From B2-G16 sp964528085 (GTDB taxonomy: Bacteria; Bipolaricaulota; Bipolaricaulia; UBA7950; UBA9294): a stretch of 47,843 nt of DNA. Below the pieces are notes generated by a model. That model saw only the letters and a program-made list of their open reading frames with translations. It was not told the origin of the DNA and did no database searches. The stretch is taken from contig CAZGRE010000006.1 of assembly GCA_964528085.1 (NCBI GenBank), forward strand, positions 1 to 47,843, in the 5' to 3' direction. Each line of letters starts with the position of its first letter. The first letter of the stretch is position 1. Position numbers and translations under genes: made by a program. Positions 15,612-24,743 of this stretch are shown here, in pieces.

Positions 15612-16571
15612 ATGGATGAAAAGACAGGGGTCCTGATCGCCATTGCCGTCGGCCTGATCATCGCCGCTACCCTCCTTTTCTTCGTCATCCCCGAACCGGG
15701 AAACCGCGCGGTGATCGCGACGGAGAAGCTCGACGTCGTCCTGTTCCCATTCAGGAACAGCTCAAGCTGGCCGGGGGCCGAGGAGACCCTCGCAAGCAGG
15801 ATCGAGGCGAGCCTTGTCGGAGCAGGGGGGGTGAACGTCTTCTCCCGTGCCCAACTCGACCGGCTTCTGATCGACAGAGCCGCGGGGGAAGGGATCGACC
15901 GGCCGACCGCAATTGAGATCGGCTCGCTCACCGGGGCGAACAAGCTGATCACAGGGACGGTCTATGCCGTCGACACCTACACCAGGGAGACGACGATCTG
16001 CGTCAAGTGGGAGGACGGAGACTGCGTCGAGGAGGGGCCGGCGACCGAGTACAAGATCTTCCTCGCCGCTCAGATCGAGATCGTAGACACAAAGACCGGT
16101 CTGATCGAACGGGTGATCGATCTGTCGGAGGCGGAGGCGAAGACGGTGGAATCGGAGATCCTGTTTAACGGATTCGATTCGATGATCGCAGACGCCGCAG
16201 GATCGATCGCCGACCGACTCGCATCCGGGCTGAGAACAGCCTACACGCGTGAGATCCGCTACGGGCTCTACGAGGGGATCGAGAGGAAGGGGCCGGGCTA
16301 CATCGGGAAGGGGAAGACGAGCAGGTTCCATGCCGGCGGGACCGTTCACCTGATCGTCCATTTCACGCGGATCAAGGACGGGGATACGTTCGATCTCTCC
16401 TTCTACGCCCCCGATGGTACGAGGGTGAAGACGGTGGAAGACGTCGTTTCCAAGGGGGATTGGCGCCATTACGAGCTCGAGCTCGAAGGGGTATCCCCAG
16501 GGCGCTACCAAGTCGAGGGGATCCTGGGCGGGATAGAGGCGTTCACCGAGGCGTTCACCGTCTCACCGTAG
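15612..16571 (+). CDS. membrane-anchored CsgG/TolB-N-like protein
   Basis: A 319-residue protein with one N-terminal membrane helix (about residues 7-27). The exported part starts with a fold like that of CsgG or the N-domain of TolB: LDVVLFPFRNSSSWPGAEETLASRIEASLV followed by VNVFSRAQLDRLL and GSLTGANKLITGTVYAV. The C-terminal 80 residues form a separate beta-rich domain (GTVHLIVHFTRIKDGDTFDLSFYAPDG) that resembles carbohydrate-binding or Ig-like modules. There is no lipobox. It starts one base after the stop of the btpA-like gene and is followed after 6 bases by another anchored protein, so the three probably form an operon. Function is not known. Confidence 0.75.
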   Translation: MDEKTGVLIAIAVGLIIAATLLFFVIPEPGNRAVIATEKLDVVLFPFRNSSSWPGAEETLASRIEASLVGAGGVNVFSRAQLDRLLIDRAAGEGIDRPTAIEIGSLTGANKLITGTVYAVDTYTRETTICVKWEDGDCVEEGPATEYKIFLAAQIEIVDTKTGLIERVIDLSEAEAKTVESEILFNGFDSMIADAAGSIADRLASGLRTAYTREIRYGLYEGIERKGPGYIGKGKTSRFHAGGTVHLIVHFTRIKDGDTFDLSFYAPDGTRVKTVEDVVSKGDWRHYELELEGVSPGRYQVEGILGGIEAFTEAFTVSP

Positions 16572-16577
16572 GAGAGG

Positions 16578-17243
16578 ATGGAGACACTCCGGACCCTCGC
16601 CCTGATCATCGTAGTAGCCGCAATCGCGCTCGGGATCATCTTAATATCGCAGAATCGGGGTGGCTTACCGGATGCGTGGGAGGTGAACCTCGCCGATCCG
16701 ATCCTGATCGGAGATGCATCCGATCGATTCGCCTACGCCGGCGGGCCTTCAATCCTTCCGGTCGAGGGATCGGGAAAACTGAAGCTCACAGACGGCGAGG
16801 GCTCGATCGACCTCCGGTTCACTCCGCCCACCGATGGTTCAGAGTGGATCGGGCCGGTCACGATCCGTGCGTCGATCGGGACCCCTGGGACGATCGAGAT
16901 CGACGCGTTGATAAACGGCGAGACCGGCCGCGGCGAACCCCTCCTCCCTGAGACCTACGCATACGTCTTCGGGACGAGCCGGTTCACCATCCATTCAGGG
17001 ACGCAGGGAACCCGAAATGTGGAAGGTTTCTGGTCGCTCGCTCACGCTCTGAGAAGAGGGGACGGATCGATCAGGAACCAAGGGCTCATTTACTCCCCGC
17101 TTCTGCGCGATAAGAGTATATTCTCCGATCCGGAGAGGCTTGAGTTCACCCTGATCCTCTACGAGGAGGACGAGGTCATCCTCGATCTCGTCTACCGCTC
17201 GGTTGAAATCGCCCGCTTCCCCCCCTCAGAGGATCTCCCCTGA
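16578..17243 (+). CDS. membrane-anchored exported protein of unknown function
   Basis: A 221-residue protein with a single N-terminal hydrophobic segment (ALIIVVAAIALGIILI) and an exported beta-rich remainder. I recognise no family. The middle (IGPVTIRASIGTPGTIEIDALINGE) looks like an Ig-type strand pattern. No cysteine or catalytic motif stands out. AGGAGAGG precedes the start and the gene follows the CsgG-like gene by 6 bases. It converges on trkA with a 5-base gap. Confidence 0.7.
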   Translation: METLRTLALIIVVAAIALGIILISQNRGGLPDAWEVNLADPILIGDASDRFAYAGGPSILPVEGSGKLKLTDGEGSIDLRFTPPTDGSEWIGPVTIRASIGTPGTIEIDALINGETGRGEPLLPETYAYVFGTSRFTIHSGTQGTRNVEGFWSLAHALRRGDGSIRNQGLIYSPLLRDKSIFSDPERLEFTLILYEEDEVILDLVYRSVEIARFPPSEDLP

Positions 17244-17248
17244 GCGGT

Positions 17249-17992
17249 TCAGTTTCCCTCCTCGGATCGCGTCTCCGGTCTCCGCGGTCGGGGACGGAGG
17301 ACGATCGACGCGAAGCTCCGCCTCTGTCCGAACAGATCGGAAGCCCGCCCTAACCCCTCACCCGTTCCGACGAGGAGGACCCGATCCCCTGGGAGGAGGC
17401 GATCACGGCCGGATGGGAAGAGGAGACGGGGATCCCCCTTCCGCATCAGCCCGGCGACGACGCATCCGTGCGGGAAACGCCGGTCGGCACGGACCTCTTC
17501 GAGCGGACGGTTGCATACGTCCGCACCATCGGCGACGGTGACCCAGACGATCGCCCCCTGCCCATCCGCTATCGCCGCCACCTGATGGACGGGTGGGCGC
17601 TCGATCTCGAACACGAGCCGATCGATGAACATCCCCGCGACATCGAGGATCGTCGTCACCCCGGCCCGCTCGTACGCAGCCCTGTACTTCGGATTCGGCA
17701 TCCTGGCGATGATCCGCTCCACCCCCGCCCCACGCGCCAGAAGGGAGAAGGCGAGGTTGTCCGCGCTCGCGCGCATCAGCCCGACGGCGACGTCGATCCG
17801 GGAGATCTCCGCCTCCTCGAGAATCGTGATATCGGTCGCATTCCCCTGGATCGCGACGACCCCGAACTCAGAACTGATCGCCTCGCAGACGTCGCGGTCG
17901 AGATCGATGACCACGATCTCATTCCTCCCGCTTGCAAGCTCCTCGACCAGCCGCCTCCCAGTGATACCAGCCCCAGCAATCAGGATTCTCAT
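17249..17992 (-). CDS. trkA: potassium uptake regulatory subunit, single TrkA/KtrA unit
   Basis: Cytoplasmic NAD(H)-binding gating subunit of a K+ channel-like transporter, 247 residues from the ATG at 17992 (a GTG at 18001 would add MGS). The RCK-N domain has the Rossmann motif GAGITGRRLVEEL and the acidic residue of VIDLDRD. The TrkA-C domain follows from about residue 140 with LEEVRADRRFPHG and LLPGDRVLLVGT. It holds one RCK-N/RCK-C pair, as in KtrA, not the doubled 458-residue TrkA of E. coli, so it should assemble as an octameric ring. It is directly downstream of trkH, whose stop is 9 bases before this start. Confidence 0.93.
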   Translation of the reverse strand: MRILIAGAGITGRRLVEELASGRNEIVVIDLDRDVCEAISSEFGVVAIQGNATDITILEEAEISRIDVAVGLMRASADNLAFSLLARGAGVERIIARMPNPKYRAAYERAGVTTILDVAGMFIDRLVFEIERPPVHQVAAIADGQGAIVWVTVADGADVCNRPLEEVRADRRFPHGCVVAGLMRKGDPRLLFPSGRDRLLPGDRVLLVGTGEGLGRASDLFGQRRSFASIVLRPRPRRPETRSEEGN

Positions 17993-18001
17993 CGAGCCCA
18001 C

Positions 18002-19468
18002 CTACCTCCAAACCCGCCGGGAGAAGATCAAAAGGAGCGGAAGGATCTCCAGGCGTCCGGCGACCATCGCCAGGATATAGGTGACCTTCGCCCCCGCCCC
18101 GATTCTCAAGAACGCCTCGGAAGGGATGTAATTCGGACCGACGTTTCCAAGGGCGGCTGCCGCTGCTGAGAGCGATTCCCACCCGCCGAGGCCGCTCGCT
18201 GCGCTCGCCGCCAGCCAGACGAGGACTATCGAGCCGGCCCAGCCGACCGCAACCGCCGCTGCCCGCTCCACCTCGCCGGAGGGGACGAGCCGCCGGTTGA
18301 GCGTGACTGGGAGGACCTCGTGCCTCGTTCCGGTTATGCCCCGGAGCCTCCGACGGAGGAGCTTTCCGAGGAGGACGACGCGCATCACCTTCAGCCCGCC
18401 GGACGTCGATCCGATGCACCCACCGACGAGCATCAACAAGAACAAAACCTGCTTCGTAAACGGGGAGAACCAGACAGAATCGATCGGATGCGTTGTGAAA
18501 CCGGTTGTGGACGCAATCGAAATAACGTGAAACAGGGCGCTCCGGATGTATTCCTGAACCCCGACGTCCGCGATCCTCCCCCGATCGGCGATCGCCACGA
18601 GGGCCGTCGCCCCGATCAGCATCCCGATCCATGCTAGAACCTCGGTATTCCGAAAGACCGCTGCGAGCCGACGGCGAAGGAGATGCCAATGAACAAGGAA
18701 GCTCGTCCCCCCGAGGAACATGAACGCGATTATCGTGTACTCGATTCCAGCTGCATGGGGATACCCTGCTGCAGCGAAATGCCCGATGCTCGCATCATAG
18801 TTGGAGAACCCGCCGGTGGAGACGGCCGTCATCCCATGCACAGCGGCATCGAACGGGCTCATCCCTTCGGCCCACAACAGAAGAGCACAACCGACCGTCA
18901 ATCCGGCGTAAATCGACCAAAGGATGCGAAGCGAGCTGAACAGCCCGGGGGAGAACCGCTCCGATGTCGCCTTATGCGCCTCCGCACTCATCAGGATATG
19001 CCGGTCGCCCCCTTCGCGGAAGACGAACAGGAACAGGGTGAAGATCCCAAGCCCTCCGATCCATTCTGTCAGCCCCCGCCAGAGGAGGATGCTCTTCGGA
19101 AGGAGGGAGAGCCCGGTGAACAGGGTCGCCCCGGTCGTAGTAAACCCGCTCGTCGCTTCGAAGAATGCATCGAGGTACGTGACATCGAGGGCAAGCCAGT
19201 AGGGGATCGCTCCGAGAAGGGAAAGGGTGAACCATCCGAGGGTCCCGACCGCCATCGCCGCCCCGAGGGTGAGCCGGCGGGAGTGGAACAAGAAGACGAG
19301 AAGGAGACCGACGGATAGGCTGATCCCGGCCGGGATGACGTATATCCGCATCGGAAACCTGACCGTCTCTCGGTAGATAGCGCTGATGAGGAGGGGGGCA
19401 GCCTGAAGGAGCGAGAAGGCGACGAGGATCGTGCCGAGATAGTGAAGGACCGCCCCGTACCTGCGCAT
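18002..19468 (-). CDS. trkH: potassium uptake membrane subunit TrkH/KtrB
   Basis: A 488-residue K+ translocating subunit of the superfamily of K+ transporters. Four pore-loop repeats with selectivity-filter glycines can be read in order: TSGFTTTGATLF, TAVSTGGFSNYD, ASTTGFTTHP and LGNVGPNY. The third repeat is followed by GGCIGSTSGGLKVMRV, the intramembrane gating loop region. The length matches TrkH (483 in E. coli). With the single-unit TrkA encoded next, it forms a complete K+ uptake system, driven by the membrane potential and by H+ or Na+. Confidence 0.95.
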   Translation of the reverse strand: MRRYGAVLHYLGTILVAFSLLQAAPLLISAIYRETVRFPMRIYVIPAGISLSVGLLLVFLFHSRRLTLGAAMAVGTLGWFTLSLLGAIPYWLALDVTYLDAFFEATSGFTTTGATLFTGLSLLPKSILLWRGLTEWIGGLGIFTLFLFVFREGGDRHILMSAEAHKATSERFSPGLFSSLRILWSIYAGLTVGCALLLWAEGMSPFDAAVHGMTAVSTGGFSNYDASIGHFAAAGYPHAAGIEYTIIAFMFLGGTSFLVHWHLLRRRLAAVFRNTEVLAWIGMLIGATALVAIADRGRIADVGVQEYIRSALFHVISIASTTGFTTHPIDSVWFSPFTKQVLFLLMLVGGCIGSTSGGLKVMRVVLLGKLLRRRLRGITGTRHEVLPVTLNRRLVPSGEVERAAAVAVGWAGSIVLVWLAASAASGLGGWESLSAAAAALGNVGPNYIPSEAFLRIGAGAKVTYILAMVAGRLEILPLLLIFSRRVWR

Positions 19469-19527
19469 CTACCCCCTCCGCCCGATTCTAACCGGGAGAA
19501 AGGGGATCCGCCTAGGGACGAGCCGGC

Positions 19528-22464
19528 TCATCCCTCCCCTCGAAGCAAAAGGAGGTAGGCCTCGCCCTCCTTGCACGTCGCCCACACGAAGTAGGTCTCA
19601 TCGGATAGGAGCTCCGGATCGACCTCGAGCTCGACCCCATCCGCACTCCGCCTCGTGGAGAAGGCCCCTTTTCCCAAGATCGAACCTCCTCCCCCGGCCG
19701 CCTCCCCCTGCGGGACGGTGATCCTGATCCATGGCCGGTCGCCCCCTGATGGGATGAAGAACGTCTCCCCTCCCCCGACCGCTTGCGGGGGGATCTCCGA
19801 CTCGGCGAAGGCGATCAGCCGATCGAGGGGAGGGGAGTTCGGCTTCCCCGCGGTAGCGGGAAGGAGATGGCCGTCCTCGTCGCGGCCGTAAGCGAGGATC
19901 CCCGGGCTCGTCTGCCAGTTGTCGGCGAAATCGCCGCGGAGGGGATCGATCCGCTCCATCGTCGCGCAGGTCCGCGGATCGCCCCCCGGCCAGCCGCTCC
20001 TCCCTGAATTATCGAGGTTCGCCGAATCGACGACTTCACCATTCGGATCGATCAGGAGGACGACCCCTCCATCGCCGGGGAGGGGAGGGCCGGTGAAGAC
20101 GAGGTCCGCAGGGATGTCCCTCACCGTATCGTCGCTCCCCCATTCGATCAGATAGTATCCGCGCCCATCACTCTCGGATTTCCCCGCCCCCCACCACGAT
20201 AGATCGATCAGCCTCCAGGCGCTCTCCTCCCGCACCGCGGCGAGCTTCATGAGCCCGTCCGGCCGAGCGTCAAGGGAGAACGGGAGGGGATCGATCGTCC
20301 CGGAGAGCGCGATCGTCACCCACCCTCCTTCATCGGGGAGAGGATCCTCCTTCTCATAGAAGCCGATCCGCCAGCCGGTGAGATCGACCGGACCTTCCTC
20401 CAGACTCAGAAGCTCAATCCACTGATCGTGTGGATCGGACGGCGTCCCCGCCCATGCGATCTCGCTTATCACAACGCGAGAAGACGATGAGGCCGAACCC
20501 CCTCCCCCTTCGATCGGGAGGAGGATCTCGACGGTGGCGGCCGAGTCGGCCGTAACCGGTCTGCCGGCAGCAAACCCGAGGAGCTTCGCCGAATCGGAAA
20601 GCGGTCCGGGTAGGTCCCCTTCCCGCACGGTGTATCCCGCGCTTACGACGATCGATCCTCCCGGCTCGAGCGGCAATGAGGGAAGATCGACCCTCCCGAG
20701 GAGGTCATCGGTCAGGGAGAGATCCGTGATCCTGACATCCCCATTATTCTCGATCCTGAACGTATAAGTCACCGTCTCCCCCACCCCTACCACACTCCGG
20801 TCCGTCGTCTCGATCAAGCCGAGTTCCGCCCGCCCCACGCGCGGAAAGAAGACGATCGAATCGTTCCCCGAAACGTCTACACCGTCCGCCGTCCGGGCGG
20901 TTGCATCGACCCTGACCTCGAACGGGCCTGCGATATCCTCCGGACCGACGATGACGACGAAGCTCGCGCTCCTCCTTCCCCACGGCGGAAGGGTATCGCC
21001 GGGAAACGGGACCTCCTCCCCCCCCGAGGCGACATGAAGATTGAAGAGCGCCTCGTCACTCAGGTTCGTCAGGCTGACCGTGAAGGTGATCCGATCCCCG
21101 ATCGTCGGAGAGTAGAACGGGGATAGCGGGAGGCCACCAGGATCGAACCCCTGAAGCTCGACCGCAAACCCGGGGGGGGAGGATGAGCCCTCCTCCGGAA
21201 CCGGCATGACTGTGACTGAGACCTCGTCTGATCCCTCCTGGCCGCAAAGGTCGATCGCAACCAACCGGAACCGAAGGTCGGTCGGCTGATCCACGGATGG
21301 GGCATCGAATCGAAGGGACGTCGTCGCGGCTCCCTCAAGGTCGGCCGGGGGTCCGGAAATCTCTTCCCAATGGACAGAGACGACATCATCGTCGAAGACC
21401 GACCCGAAGAGGACGACCTCCTCCCCGCTGTGGACCGATCGATCCTCTCCCGCGTCGACCTGCGGGGGGAGGTTCTGATTGCGAACATGGAGGGTGAACG
21501 ACCCCTCCGTCTCTGCTCCCCAATTGTCGGTCACGGTAAGCGTAAGCAGAATATCGACGTCATCGCAGCCTGGAAGATCCGGGACGGTGTAGGTCGGGTG
21601 AAGCTCGGCCGCAGTCGGGAGGAACTCCCCTCCCGCTCCTCCGTCGCTCCAGGCATAAGAGACGATCCAACCGTCCGGATCGCTGACCACAACGTCATCG
21701 AGGAGAATCGATTCCCCCTCATCGACCGTCATCCCCCCTCCGAGCTCGATCGATGGTGGGACATCGACGCACACCCGACAGGAGTCGCTCGCCTCCCCTC
21801 CACTCGCATCGGTGACCGTCAGCGTCAGATCGATCAGCCCGCTCACCGGAGGAGGGGTGTACGTCGGGTTGAGGATCGATGGATCGTCGAACGTCCCCCC
21901 CGCCCCTCCATCGCTCCAGGCATAAGAGGCGATCCCCCCTCCGCCGTCGTCCGCCGACGCATTGCTCAGCGTAACCGCCCCACCGATCTCAACGAGAAGG
22001 TTGGGGCCGGCATCGACCGAAGGGAGTACGTTCACCGAGACCTCCGCTATAGCGAGGACTCCGCCTCCGGTCAGGACCTGCGCGGTGGTGTGAAGCGAGG
22101 CCGGGGCGGTCCATTCGACGGGTGCGCGGATCTCGAATTCAAGCCCTTCTCCGGCCGGTATCGAATCGAGCGGGATCAGGCCGTTCGCCGGGTAGGCCGT
22201 CCAATCCCCGCTGTCGAGGCGGTAGGAAGCGGTCCACTGATCGATCCCGGTCGGAAGCGGAACGTAGATGGTCGCTGAATCGAGGGGATCGAGCCCGCCG
22301 TTTGTGACCCCGCCGGTGTAGGTCAGAACCTCACCACGAGCGACCGGAGCCGGCGTCGCCTGGAGCGTCAAAGAGACGCCGGCAAAGCCATCGAGCGAAA
22401 CGACGAGGGGAACGCCCATCCCGATGAGGAGGGCGACCCCGATCCTGACCACTCTCTTTCGCAT
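19528..22464 (-). CDS. large exported multidomain surface protein with PKD-type and lamin-tail domains
   Basis: A 978-residue exported protein with an N-terminal signal (VALLIGMGVPLVVSLDGFAG). Next comes a DUF11-like repeat (LQATPAPVARGEVLTYTGGV). Two near-identical PKD/Ig units follow, each carrying SYAWSDGGAGG and PTY near its end, then another bearing NLPPQVDAGEDRSVHSGEEV. Two more DUF11-like repeats follow (RVGRAELGLIETTDRSVVGVG). A lamin-tail domain (VVISEIAWAGTPSDPHDQWIEL, LTGWRIGF) lies near residue 660. The C-terminus has a Gly-rich patch (AAGGGGSILG), with no LPXTG motif or clear membrane anchor. It is probably secreted or loosely surface-attached, with adhesive or structural function. 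The upstream Shine-Dalgarno is poor. Confidence 0.85.
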   Translation of the reverse strand: MRKRVVRIGVALLIGMGVPLVVSLDGFAGVSLTLQATPAPVARGEVLTYTGGVTNGGLDPLDSATIYVPLPTGIDQWTASYRLDSGDWTAYPANGLIPLDSIPAGEGLEFEIRAPVEWTAPASLHTTAQVLTGGGVLAIAEVSVNVLPSVDAGPNLLVEIGGAVTLSNASADDGGGGIASYAWSDGGAGGTFDDPSILNPTYTPPPVSGLIDLTLTVTDASGGEASDSCRVCVDVPPSIELGGGMTVDEGESILLDDVVVSDPDGWIVSYAWSDGGAGGEFLPTAAELHPTYTVPDLPGCDDVDILLTLTVTDNWGAETEGSFTLHVRNQNLPPQVDAGEDRSVHSGEEVVLFGSVFDDDVVSVHWEEISGPPADLEGAATTSLRFDAPSVDQPTDLRFRLVAIDLCGQEGSDEVSVTVMPVPEEGSSSPPGFAVELQGFDPGGLPLSPFYSPTIGDRITFTVSLTNLSDEALFNLHVASGGEEVPFPGDTLPPWGRRSASFVVIVGPEDIAGPFEVRVDATARTADGVDVSGNDSIVFFPRVGRAELGLIETTDRSVVGVGETVTYTFRIENNGDVRITDLSLTDDLLGRVDLPSLPLEPGGSIVVSAGYTVREGDLPGPLSDSAKLLGFAAGRPVTADSAATVEILLPIEGGGGSASSSSRVVISEIAWAGTPSDPHDQWIELLSLEEGPVDLTGWRIGFYEKEDPLPDEGGWVTIALSGTIDPLPFSLDARPDGLMKLAAVREESAWRLIDLSWWGAGKSESDGRGYYLIEWGSDDTVRDIPADLVFTGPPLPGDGGVVLLIDPNGEVVDSANLDNSGRSGWPGGDPRTCATMERIDPLRGDFADNWQTSPGILAYGRDEDGHLLPATAGKPNSPPLDRLIAFAESEIPPQAVGGGETFFIPSGGDRPWIRITVPQGEAAGGGGSILGKGAFSTRRSADGVELEVDPELLSDETYFVWATCKEGEAYLLLLRGEG

Positions 22465-22562
22465 CCCGAAGACGAGTCTCTCGGATCCGGGGGAGGAACG
22501 AGGTCATCGAGGTACGAATCCAACGGCAAGTCGGTTACCCGTCGGCCAGACAAACGCACCGA

Positions 22563-23105
22563 TCAGGTGAACAGCCGACGCAAGCGATAGAAATACTCGC
22601 CGCCCGAGATCAAAGAGAGGGCGATCGCCATCCCGAGGGTCCAGGTCTTCGCCGCCCCCCATTCAGGCCCAAGGTCGAACGATTCCCCGACGAGGATGAT
22701 CAAGACGAGGGCGACGTGCGAGATCGTCTTTAATTTGCCGAGTAGGCTGGCAGCGATCACCTCCCCCTCGGAGATGGCGAGGATCCGAAGGCCGGTGACG
22801 AGAAACTCCCGCGCCACGATCACCATCACCGCCCAACCGGAGAGCTCGCCGAGCTGGAGGAGGGCGATCAACGCACCGGTTATCAGGAGCTTGTCCGCGA
22901 TCGGATCGGCGAACTTTCCGAACGTCGTCGTCTGCTTGAAGCTCCGTGCGAGGTAACCGTCGACGGCATCGGAGACGGCAGCGAGGAAGAACAATACGAC
23001 GGCGAGGATCCGCCCGACGTTCGAGCCGGAGAGGATGAGATACATCAGAAGCGGGACGCTCAGGATTCGGGCAAGGGTGATCTGGTTCGGTATCGTCTTG
23101 AACAT
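22563..23105 (-). CDS. pgsA: CDP-diacylglycerol-glycerol-3-phosphate 3-phosphatidyltransferase
   Basis: Integral membrane enzyme that makes phosphatidylglycerol phosphate from CDP-diacylglycerol and glycerol-3-phosphate. The 180-residue product from ATG 23105 starts MFKTIPNQITLARILSVP, the usual PgsA N-terminus; the longer frame to 23189 only overlaps tpiA. The CDP-alcohol phosphotransferase signature is complete: DAVDGYLAR, eight residues, then G-x3-D-x3-D in GKFADPIADK. Several hydrophobic segments follow. It begins one base after the tpiA stop, so the two genes are translated together. Confidence 0.95.
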   Translation of the reverse strand: MFKTIPNQITLARILSVPLLMYLILSGSNVGRILAVVLFFLAAVSDAVDGYLARSFKQTTTFGKFADPIADKLLITGALIALLQLGELSGWAVMVIVAREFLVTGLRILAISEGEVIAASLLGKLKTISHVALVLIILVGESFDLGPEWGAAKTWTLGMAIALSLISGGEYFYRLRRLFT

Positions 23106-23106
23106 C

Positions 23107-23868
23107 CTACCCCTTCGCCGAAGCACCCGCCCGGACGATCGCAGCGAATTTTGCAGGGTCGAGCGAGGCGCCGCCGACGAGGACGCCATCGATATCCTCC
23201 TTATCGAGGATGGCCGTGGCGTTATCCGGGTTCACGCTCCCCCCGTAGAGGATGCGGGTCGAGGAGGCGGCATCCTCGCCGAGCCGCGAACCGATCCATC
23301 CCCGGATCGTCTCCGCCATCTCATCCGCCATCTCCGGTGTCGCCGTCCTCCCAGTTCCGATCGCCCAGACGGGCTCGTAGGCGATCACGATCCGATCCGG
23401 ATCGATAGAGTCGAGCGCCGCCTCCAGCTGGCCCCCGACCACCCTCTCCGAATCACCTTGAGACCTCTCTTCCGCGGTCTCTCCGACGCATAGGATCGCT
23501 GAAAGCCCCGAATCGAGGGCGGACTTGAGCTTTAAGTGAACTATCCGATCGTCGTCGCCGAACAGGTGCCGCCGCTCGGAATGCCCGACGAGGACGTAGC
23601 GACATCCGCATGCGCGGATCAGCGCGGCTGAAATCGCACCGGTGTACGCCCCTCTTTCTTCGAAATAAAGGTCCTGAGCCCCGAGACCGATCCCCGACCC
23701 TGAAAGGATCCTCCCTGCCCGATCGAGGCTCGTGTACGGGGGGAAGAGGGCGACTTCGATGCCTCTCACCCCATCGACCGCAGGGAGAAACTCGTTCAGG
23801 AACGCCTCGGTCTCGGCAGGCGTCTTATTCATCTTCCAGTTTCCCGCGATCAGGATCCGCCGTGTCAT
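23107..23868 (-). CDS. tpiA: triosephosphate isomerase
   Basis: Glycolytic enzyme that interconverts dihydroxyacetone phosphate and glyceraldehyde-3-phosphate. The 253-residue protein has the catalytic Lys in AGNWKMNKT, the electrophilic His in LVGHSERRHLFGDDD and the base Glu in IAYEPVWAIGTGRTATPE. The phosphate-gripping ends are ILYGGSVNPDN and GVLVGGASLDP. Tandem ATGs at 23871 and 23868 follow a GGGGG run; the second has better spacing. It is divergent from the slipin gene and leads into pgsA. Confidence 0.97.
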   Translation of the reverse strand: MTRRILIAGNWKMNKTPAETEAFLNEFLPAVDGVRGIEVALFPPYTSLDRAGRILSGSGIGLGAQDLYFEERGAYTGAISAALIRACGCRYVLVGHSERRHLFGDDDRIVHLKLKSALDSGLSAILCVGETAEERSQGDSERVVGGQLEAALDSIDPDRIVIAYEPVWAIGTGRTATPEMADEMAETIRGWIGSRLGEDAASSTRILYGGSVNPDNATAILDKEDIDGVLVGGASLDPAKFAAIVRAGASAKG

Positions 23869-23917
23869 CATCCCCCTCTCAATCGAGTATAACGATCCAC
23901 CCCTTTCATTTACAGAA

Positions 23918-23946
23918 TTGACAATCTAGGGAGCGCTTCCTACCAT
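23918..23946 (+). promoter_or_regulatory. promoter of the slipin-mnmG operon
   Basis: Perfect -35 TTGACA (23918-23923), a 17-base spacer and -10 TACCAT (23941-23946). The AAGGAGG Shine-Dalgarno and the slipin ATG at 23985 follow at a normal leader length. No other start signal is needed for the mnmG gene behind it. Confidence 0.8.
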
Positions 23947-23984
23947 CTCCTCGGTTTTTAAGGAATCCAAGGAGGTAAGAACCG

Positions 23985-24734
23985 ATGTATACGACAATCG
24001 GAGCGATCATCGCATTGGTCGTGCTTTTCCTGCTGAACGCAATAAAGATCGTGCGCGAGTACGAACGCGGTGTGATATTCCGGCTCGGTAGGCTCGTAGG
24101 GGCGAAGGGGCCGGGGATCTTCCTGATCATCCCGCTCGTCGACAAGATGGTGAAGATCAGCCTCCGGGTCGTGACCCTCGACGTCCCGCCGCAGGAAGTG
24201 ATAACCAAGGACAACGTCTCGGCGCTGGTGAACGCTGTTTTGTTCTTCCGCGTCGTCGATCCGTGCGCCGCGGTCGTAGAGGTGCAGAACTTCATCGAAG
24301 CGACGCGGCAGATCGCGATGACAACTTTGCGGAGCGTCCTCGGCGGGGTGGAGCTCGACCAGGTCCTCGCCGAGCGGGAGAAGATCAACCTGAAACTACA
24401 GGAGATCATCGACGAGCAGACCGATCCGTGGGGGATCAAGGTGAAGACGGTCGAGATAAAGGACGTGAAGATCCCGCAGGAGATGCAGCGGGCGATCGCG
24501 CGTCAGGCCGAGGCAGAAAGGGAGCGGCGGGCGAAGATCATCAACGCCCAGGGCGAGCTCCAGGCGGCGACTAAACTCTCCGAGGCCGCAGCGATAATCC
24601 AGAAGAACCCGGCCGCGCTCCAGCTCCGCTACCTTCAGAGCCTCGTCGACATCTCGGCGGAGAACGCATCGACGATCGTCTTCCCGATCCCGATCGACCT
24701 GTTTAACTTCTTCAAGAAGGGGCAGGACTCCTAG
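23985..24734 (+). CDS. slipin (stomatin-like SPFH protein)
   Basis: A 249-residue SPFH/Band 7 membrane scaffold protein. It has an N-terminal membrane helix (IIALVVLFLLNAI), then VREYERGVIFRLGRL, the diagnostic slipin stretch KGPGIFLIIPLVDKMVKISLR, and DVPPQEVITKDNVSALVNAV. The C-terminal part is a charged helix (MQRAIARQAEAERERRAKII) that drives oligomerisation. Slipins often pair with an NfeD protease-like partner; none is encoded next to it here. The mnmG gene follows after 9 bases. Its role is probably in organising membrane microdomains. Confidence 0.93.
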   Translation: MYTTIGAIIALVVLFLLNAIKIVREYERGVIFRLGRLVGAKGPGIFLIIPLVDKMVKISLRVVTLDVPPQEVITKDNVSALVNAVLFFRVVDPCAAVVEVQNFIEATRQIAMTTLRSVLGGVELDQVLAEREKINLKLQEIIDEQTDPWGIKVKTVEIKDVKIPQEMQRAIARQAEAERERRAKIINAQGELQAATKLSEAAAIIQKNPAALQLRYLQSLVDISAENASTIVFPIPIDLFNFFKKGQDS

Positions 24735-24743
24735 CAGGTAGGG

